From Pythium myriotylum (taxonomy: Eukaryota > Oomycota > Peronosporomycetes > Pythiales > Pythiaceae): a stretch of DNA of 64,000 nt. The notes under the pieces were generated by a model. It was not told where the DNA came from. It did no database searches and saw nothing but the letters and a program-made list of their open reading frames with translations. Where the stretch lies: NCBI GenBank assembly GCA_023091665.1, contig JALJCQ010000013.1:124001-188000 (forward strand), written 5' to 3'. Both the position numbers and the translations under genes were made by a program. Of this stretch, positions 58,559-64,000 are shown in pieces (positions within the stretch are counted from its first letter, which is position 1; every line of letters starts with the position of its first letter).

Positions 58559-58764
58559 TTGCGGATCTCGTGAAGAGCTCCAGCTCACTTGCCGTTGTCG
58601 GGTTGGGTGGACGGACGTCCACCAATCAGATCGTGGCATTGGTGGACGCACGTGTCCTCCATGGGGAGCAATTGATCGTGAGCAGCTCACCTTGGGCGGA
58701 ATCTCAGTCTCATCCTCATCACCCGTTCGTTCCTCTCTTCGTCTGAGCTCTCTTCGCCTCGCCC

Positions 58765-61025
58765 ATGCGTCGGCTGCTGCTCGCGCTGCTGGCGCCGCGG
58801 GCTGCGCGCGGCGGCTTCTTCGGCGGCCCGACGATCGACGGCGACGTCTACTCGTACGACGGCAAGGGCAAGCCGTTTGTGCCGGCGGACGCGTTCGCGG
58901 ACGGCGACGCGTTCAACTCGATGTGCGTTCAGGACACTGCGAATGGGGACGAGAGAGACAGGTGCTGACGAGTGGGTGTGGATCTGGCTCGCTCACACAC
59001 ACACATGCAGCTCGCTGACGAACTGGGACATGGCCGGCGTGAGCAACCTCACGATCCCCGCGACCGTGCAGACGCTGTATGTGGTGAAGAATTGTTATAG
59101 TAATGCAAGAAAGAGAGACTCATCTGATGACGAATTAGGCTGATCAACAGTTGCAAGCTGGGCGCGGTGCCCGCCGAGATCGACGGGTTCGCGAATATGC
59201 AGTCGCTGTGCGTTGACGTGGGGCTGATCAAGGTCGAGGAAGAGGGTGTGGGGACTGAACCAGAGTGATGACGTAGGAACCTGGCCGTCAACAAGATCAC
59301 GACGGTCGACGCCAAGTTTGGAGCTGGCAACACCAAGCTCACCGTGCTGTACGTGCCAGTGTCTTATTCGCTTAGGAGATATGAGAAGACTCAAACGCAT
59401 ACGTCTGAATGTAGGAACGTCTCGCAGAACGCGATCACCGAGTTCGACCCCGTGATCCCGTCGCTCCAAGTCGTGTGCGTGCACTCGGCTCTGCGATGCG
59501 CTCGCCACTGCAATAGTACTCACTGAACGGATTTGCTTGTTTTTCGCGTGCTAGGGATCTCACAGGCAACTCTCTAAAAGGTGTACCAAAGGGCATCTTC
59601 CAGATGACGGGGCTCACGTCGCTCTACCTCGCGCGCAATTTATTCAAGTTCGACAGCATCACCGAGACCGAGTTCGACTTTTTCGCCGGGCTCAGCGACT
59701 TCCAGGCCGACTTCGTGCAGGTCTCGGCCTGTGCCGACGGCAGCGAGCTCGTCAACCTCAAGGGCTCCAAGGTCTGCCGCCTCAAAGACCAGACGACGTC
59801 GGTGCCCATCGTCATCGTCCGTACCGAGACACCGTCGCCGGCGGATGCGGCGCCTTCTCCTGCCGACGCCGACGCCTCAGCTGTGGTCGCGCCGCTTCCC
59901 GTGACGCCTGCCAGCGTCTCTGACGGCACGGCCAAGGAAAACCCCACCAAGTTCATCGCGTACGGCGCTATCTTCGCTCTCTTCGCGCTCGGCTGCGCGG
60001 CCGCGCTGTACGTGTACATCCAGCGTCGACACACCAGCCGCCTACGTGGCGCACTGCATGAGGAGACGCCGCTCTTCTTCGACAGCGACAAGCGCACGAC
60101 GTACCACCAAGAGCTCGCGGTCGGTGACAAGCTCTTCCCGTCCAACGATCCCGTGCTCGTGACCTGGCGCCTCGACTACGACTCGATCAAGCTCATTCGG
60201 CGGCTGGCCAAGGGCGCGTACGGCGAGGTCTGGATCGGACGCTACCGTGGCACCAAAGTGGCCGTCAAGAAGCTGCTCGAGGAGCACAACAAGTACGAGG
60301 CGAGCGAGGACTTTATCAAGGAGATCAAGCTCATGGCGTGGCTGCAGCACCCCAAGATCGTCGAGTTCATCGGCGTTGCGTGGACGCGGCTCATCGACAT
60401 GATGGCCGTCAACGAGTTCATGGACAACGGCGACCTGCGCTCGTACCTCGACACGCATCGCTCGCTCAAGTGGTCCTCGCCCAAGCTGCAGATCGCGCTC
60501 GACACGATCGACGCGATCACGTACCTCCACTCGCTCAGCCCCGTGATCATCCACCGTGACCTCAAGTCGCGCAACATCCTCGTCGACTCGCGCAAGGGAG
60601 CCAAGCTCGGCGATTTTGGCATCTCGGCGACCAAACGCGAGCGCGACATGACGGTCGGCGTGGGCACGACACGCTGGCTCGCGCCTGAGCTTGCGCGTGG
60701 CGACGCCCAGTACGCCGAGGCCGTCGACGTGTACGCGTTCGGCGTGATCCTCTCGGAGCTCGACACGCATGAGCTGCCCTTCTTCGACGCCAAGACGGCC
60801 GCGGGCGACAGCCTCAGCGACTTCGCGATCCTCCAGGGCGTCGCGTCGGGCAAGTTGCACGTGAGCTTTTCTCCGAAATGCCCCGAGAACCTGCTGCTCC
60901 TGGCCGAGCGGTGCCTCGCTTTTGACCCGAAAGAGCGCCCGTCGGCCGCCGAGGTGGCCTACGAGTTGCGCCGCAAGGACGTGCTGCTCGGCAGCTCGAT
61001 CCAATCGTCGGGCGGGCTCGTGTAA
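58765..61025 (+). CDS. LRR receptor-like TKL kinase (active-site intact)
   Basis: Exons 58765-58922, 59011-59076, 59139-59207, 59277-59348, 59415-59474 and 59555-61025 give 631 aa. MRRLLLALLAPRAARG is the signal peptide. Four internal exons of 66, 69, 72 and 60 nt each code one leucine-rich repeat, with phase 2 at both ends. Then come a Cys-containing juxtamembrane part (FAGLSDFQADFVQVSACADG), a Pro/Ala-rich stretch, a TM helix at about 275-297 and a TKL kinase domain to the end. Catalytic residues: VAVKK (Lys380), HRDLKSRN (Asp477), DFG (Asp495). The exon arrangement matches the pseudokinase at 31645-34637. A cell-surface sensor is inferred; ligand unknown. TBC1D19-like gene is divergent, 206 nt away. 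Confidence 0.88.
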
Positions 61026-61173
61026 GGAGACAGGGAGGGTGACTAAGCAAACTTCAAGTAGAGACCGATTCTGCGAAAGCCCGCGCTGTTTCTCTCTGTA
61101 GGCCGAGGATTTTCCTCGCATTCGATGCCCGTCGATGCGGATCCTCTCTCTTTCACTCTCTTTCACTCTCCTC

Positions 61174-61190
61174 TCACTCTTCAATCGTCC
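61174..61190 (+). promoter_or_regulatory. Inr/FPR-like core promoter of the GH5 gene
   Basis: TCACTCTTCAATCGTCC at the end of a TCTTTCACTC repeat, 20 nt before the start codon, with the YCAYTY-then-CAAT layout seen elsewhere in this window. Confidence 0.55.
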
Positions 61191-61193
61191 ACG

Positions 61194-62339
61194 ATGAGCC
61201 TTCACCGCGTTCTCCAGCTTTTCTCCGCGCTCGCGCTCGTCGCCTCGCCTGCCCTCGCCGAGCACGTCCAGGCCGCGATCCGCCGGGGCGACGTGCGGCC
61301 CAAAGGCGTCAATCTCGGCGGCTGGCTCGTCGCGGAGCACTGGATGACCGGCGACGCCGAGATCTGGCGCGGCGTTCCCCAGGAAATCGCCGAGCGCGGA
61401 GAGTTCGCGACCATGCAGTTTCTCGGCCACGCACAGGGCGACGCGCGCTTCGAGACGCACCGCGCGACGTGGCTCACGGAGCCCGACATCGCCGAGCTCG
61501 CGGGCTTTGGGCTCAACGCCGTGCGCGTGCCCGTGGGCTTTTGGATCCGCGAGCCCGCAGATCCGAGCGACGACCAGCAGGCCGTGTTCGCGCCCGGAGC
61601 GCTCAAGTACCTCGACCGGCTCGTCAACTCGTGGGCCGTGACCCACAACGTCGCTGTGCTGCTCAGTCTCCACGCGCACCGCGGCTCGCAGAACGGCAAG
61701 GACCACAGCGCGGCGCCCGTCGCGCACGCCAAGCAGTGGAGCGCGTCGCCCGCGAACGTGGCCAACTCGGTCGCGCTCGCGCTCTTCCTGGCCGCGCGGT
61801 ACCGCGCGTCGCCGGCGTTTCTCGGCATGAGCCTGCTCAACGAGCCCGAGTACCCGACGTCGCGCGACGTCGTCTACGCGTACTACCGCGAGGTCCACGC
61901 CACGCTGCGCGCGCGCGGCGACGACTGCGTGCTGGTGCTGGCGCCGATGCTCAGCGAGCAGGCGCCGGCGTTCGCGGCGGACGTGCTGCGCGGCGAGAAG
62001 AACGTCTGGCTCGAGTGGCATCCGTACTTCAAGTGGGGCTTCGAAGGCAAGAACGAGGCGCAGCTCATCGGCGAGGCCACGGCCTACGGCGCGCGCGTCG
62101 CGCAGTGGTCGGGCAACCCACTGACCATCAGCGAGTGGAGTCTGGGCGTCTGGGACCACTTTGCGCCCTTTGCCGACGCGCAGCAGCTGCGCGCGTTCGG
62201 GCAGACGCAGCTCACGTCGTTTGCGCCCGCGCGCGGCGGCTTCTTCTTCTGGGCCTGGCGCCACGCCGACGACACGGGCGGCAAGCGCTCGGGCTGGTCC
62301 ATGCGCGGGCTGCTGCGCGCGGGGCTGCTCGCCGTGTAG
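61194..62339 (+). CDS. Secreted GH5 exo-1,3-beta-glucanase-like protein
   Basis: 381 aa, single exon. Signal peptide MSLHRVLQLFSALALVASPA cleaved after LAEH-type region. GVNLGGWLVAEHW (38-50) is the family signature, MSLLNEPEY carries the acid/base Glu217 and LTISEWSLGVWD the nucleophile Glu314. The conserved LHAHRGSQNG and WHPYFKW loops are present. GH5 exo-1,3-glucanases trim 1,3-beta-glucans; oomycete walls are rich in these, so wall remodelling or glucan feeding is expected. Start chosen at MSLHRV since it gives a clean signal peptide; the upstream in-frame ATG 61125 would precede the core promoter. Confidence 0.92.
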   Translation: MSLHRVLQLFSALALVASPALAEHVQAAIRRGDVRPKGVNLGGWLVAEHWMTGDAEIWRGVPQEIAERGEFATMQFLGHAQGDARFETHRATWLTEPDIAELAGFGLNAVRVPVGFWIREPADPSDDQQAVFAPGALKYLDRLVNSWAVTHNVAVLLSLHAHRGSQNGKDHSAAPVAHAKQWSASPANVANSVALALFLAARYRASPAFLGMSLLNEPEYPTSRDVVYAYYREVHATLRARGDDCVLVLAPMLSEQAPAFAADVLRGEKNVWLEWHPYFKWGFEGKNEAQLIGEATAYGARVAQWSGNPLTISEWSLGVWDHFAPFADAQQLRAFGQTQLTSFAPARGGFFFWAWRHADDTGGKRSGWSMRGLLRAGLLAV

Positions 62340-62442
62340 TGTAGTCGGAAGGAATCTTTGCGGAGACCGTGGGCGCGAATAACGGAGAACTGAGATCTAA
62401 TTTGGAGCTCTTTGTTTGATTGGTGGATTTGCATCAACTGCG

Positions 62443-62469
62443 CTCCTCCTCCTCCTCCTCCTCCTCCTC
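62443..62469 (+). repeat. (CTC)n microsatellite in the DGAT2 leader
   Basis: About nine CTC/CCT units in the 5' untranslated region, 87-113 nt before the DGAT2 start codon. Confidence 0.8.
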
Positions 62470-62555
62470 TCGCTTCCTCGTCCTCTTCCTGTGGAGCTGG
62501 ACGAGTCGCACGTGGCGGAAAGCGTTTCCTTCCCGCAGCAGCAGCAGCAGCCAAC

Positions 62556-63896
62556 ATGGCGCAGTCGTTCGCGCGCCGCATGAACTTGCCGGGCGTCGGC
62601 GTGCCGTTCTTCGCGGCGTTCGTCGCCGTGACCTACAGTTTCAACTTTGTGCTCGTGCTGCTCGGGCCCGTGGGCATCGCGATCGAGCTCGCGGTGCGTG
62701 GCTGAGATGTCACGTATGACAAGAGAGAGAAACAAAGCTTTCTGACCATGTAAACGCGGCTGCTGTAGCTCATCGCCTGGGCGGTTTACGACCGCGCGGC
62801 GTTCAATGGAAAAGGACGAGGCCTCGTCGCCTTCCGTCGCGCCTGGTACGCGTCTTTGTGGTCTGGGGGAAGAAGAAGAGAGAGAGAGAGAGACTCACGT
62901 GGTGCTTCTGGACGACTAAATAGGTGGTGGGAGGCCTTCCGCGAGTACTTCCCCATCACGCTGAGCCAGGAAGAGCCCTTCGACCCCAAGAAGCGGTACC
63001 TCTTCGCGATCCACCCGCACGGCATCATCGGCTTCAGCACGTGGCTCTCGTTCGCCGCCGACTGCGTCGGCTTCTCGCGAAAGAACGGCGATCTCGACCT
63101 CGGGCTCGCCACGGTCCGTGCTTTTGCATTGTGTATCTGACACGCAACCGCTCAACACGACCGTTCTTTGCCTAGGTCAACATCAACTTCTACGTGCCGT
63201 TCTGGCGAGAGATCCTGCTCTCCGTGGGCTTCGTGGACGCGAGTTTCAAGTCGCTCAAGGCCGTGCTCCAGCGCAACCGCTCGGCCGTCGTCGTTGTCGG
63301 CGGCGCCGCAGAAGTACGATGACGACGAGAGATTTGATGTGGGGTTGGTGAGAAACTAACGGGGAGGGCGGTGTCGTAGGCTCTTTACGCGCGCCCTGGC
63401 GTCTACGAGATCATCCTCAACAAGCGCAAGGGCATCATCCGCCTCGCGCTGGCCACGGGTACGCCGCTCGTGCCTGTGTTCAACTTTGGCGAGAGCGAAC
63501 TCTTTTACCAGGTACGCTTCCAGCCAGCCATTCTTCACATGAGATGCTCATCGAGGAATATAGGTGGCCAATCCAGAAGGCTCGCTGCTGCGTCGCGTGC
63601 AGAAGCTCTTCCTCAAGGTCTTCAAGTTCTCGCCGCCGCTGCCGATTGGCATCGGCATCTTCGGCTGCCCCGTGGGGATCATGCCGCGCCGCGTGCCCGT
63701 GCACATCGTCACGGGCAAGCCGATCCCCATGCCGCTGATCGAGAAGCCGAGCGACGAAGATGTGCTCAAGTACCAAGCGATCTACCGGGACGCGCTGCTC
63801 AAGCTCTATGCGACACACGAGAAGCACTACCACGAGAACATTCTGCCGCCAGAGCTGCGCCATGCGACTCGCCCCGAGCTGCGCATCGTCGAGTAG
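62556..63896 (+). CDS. DGAT2: Diacylglycerol acyltransferase type 2
   Basis: Six exons (62556-62693, 62769-62845, 62924-63113, 63176-63313, 63380-63511, 63564-63896) give 335 aa, normal for DGAT2. Two N-terminal hydrophobic helices (FFAAFVAVTYSFNFVLVLLG) anchor it in the ER. The catalytic HPHG motif is in AIHPHGIIGFST, followed by NFYVPFWREILLSVGFVDAS, the family block with GGAAEALYARPGVYEIIL, and RKGIIRLALATGTPLVPVF then FNFGESELF. It makes triacylglycerol from diacylglycerol and acyl-CoA. The 71-79 nt and shorter introns each keep phase; in the exon 2/3 join a Trp codon is split. Oomycetes store oil, so several DGAT2 copies are expected. Confidence 0.9.
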
Positions 63897-64000
63897 CCGT
63901 TGCAGGATCCAAATCAGGCAGCAGAGGCGACTCACTGGACTGACTGACCTTCTATTTGCGTTTGGAAAAATAGACGTCGGGATTTTCTCTCACTGGGATC

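Overview
The window reads as a gene-dense nuclear segment of an oomycete, most likely Peronosporales/Pythiales. The evidence is: GC-rich coding regions packed head-to-head and tail-to-tail; 59-97 nt GT-AG introns in most multi-exon genes; oomycete-type core promoters (TCAYTC initiator followed by a CAAxTT-like flanking element); and oomycete-style protein families (zinc-finger/START membrane protein, LRR-TKL receptor-like kinases, M96/START-like coiled-coil protein, multi-HMG-box protein, SHAQKYF-type Myb). No RNA gene or CRISPR array was found.

Layout. 1-4.4 kb holds two dead mobile elements: a decayed Ty1/copia pol with the start of its 3' LTR, and a nearly intact 1.76 kb Tc1/mariner-type element with terminal inverted repeats, flanking TA and one internal stop. 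4.5-7.8 kb carries a UQCC5/SMIM4-like microprotein, a HAD-Alba fusion and a PX-domain protein. 8.5-30.8 kb is an accessory block. It contains five copies of a secreted 2-oxoglutarate/Fe(II) oxygenase-like protein with a Cys-rich C-terminal domain and an optional Pro/Thr-rich tail; three copies of a 284-aa short-chain dehydrogenase, each divergent from a START-like gene of which only one copy is whole; a polyol dehydrogenase-like protein; an S1/P1 nuclease; and two orphan proteins. 31.6-37.1 kb holds an LRR-TKL pseudokinase, a broken RNase H fragment beside a 33-nt poly-G tract, and a secreted Pro/Thr-rich protein.

39-63.9 kb looks like conserved housekeeping territory: zinc-finger/START membrane protein, bZIP, DMT transporter, multi-HMG-box protein, Myb, MMAA-type GTPase, PDZ-like myristoylated protein, mitochondrial carrier, PHD-ankyrin-HECT-like protein, TBC1D19-like protein, LRR-TKL kinase, GH5 glucanase and DGAT2.

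The most notable element is the secreted oxygenase family. Its catalytic core is almost identical between copies, which suggests gene conversion or very recent duplication, while the C-terminal Cys-rich domain and tail differ from copy to copy. I know of no described function for it. All gene models are hand-spliced from the sequence; splice sites were chosen by phase and by domain continuity.
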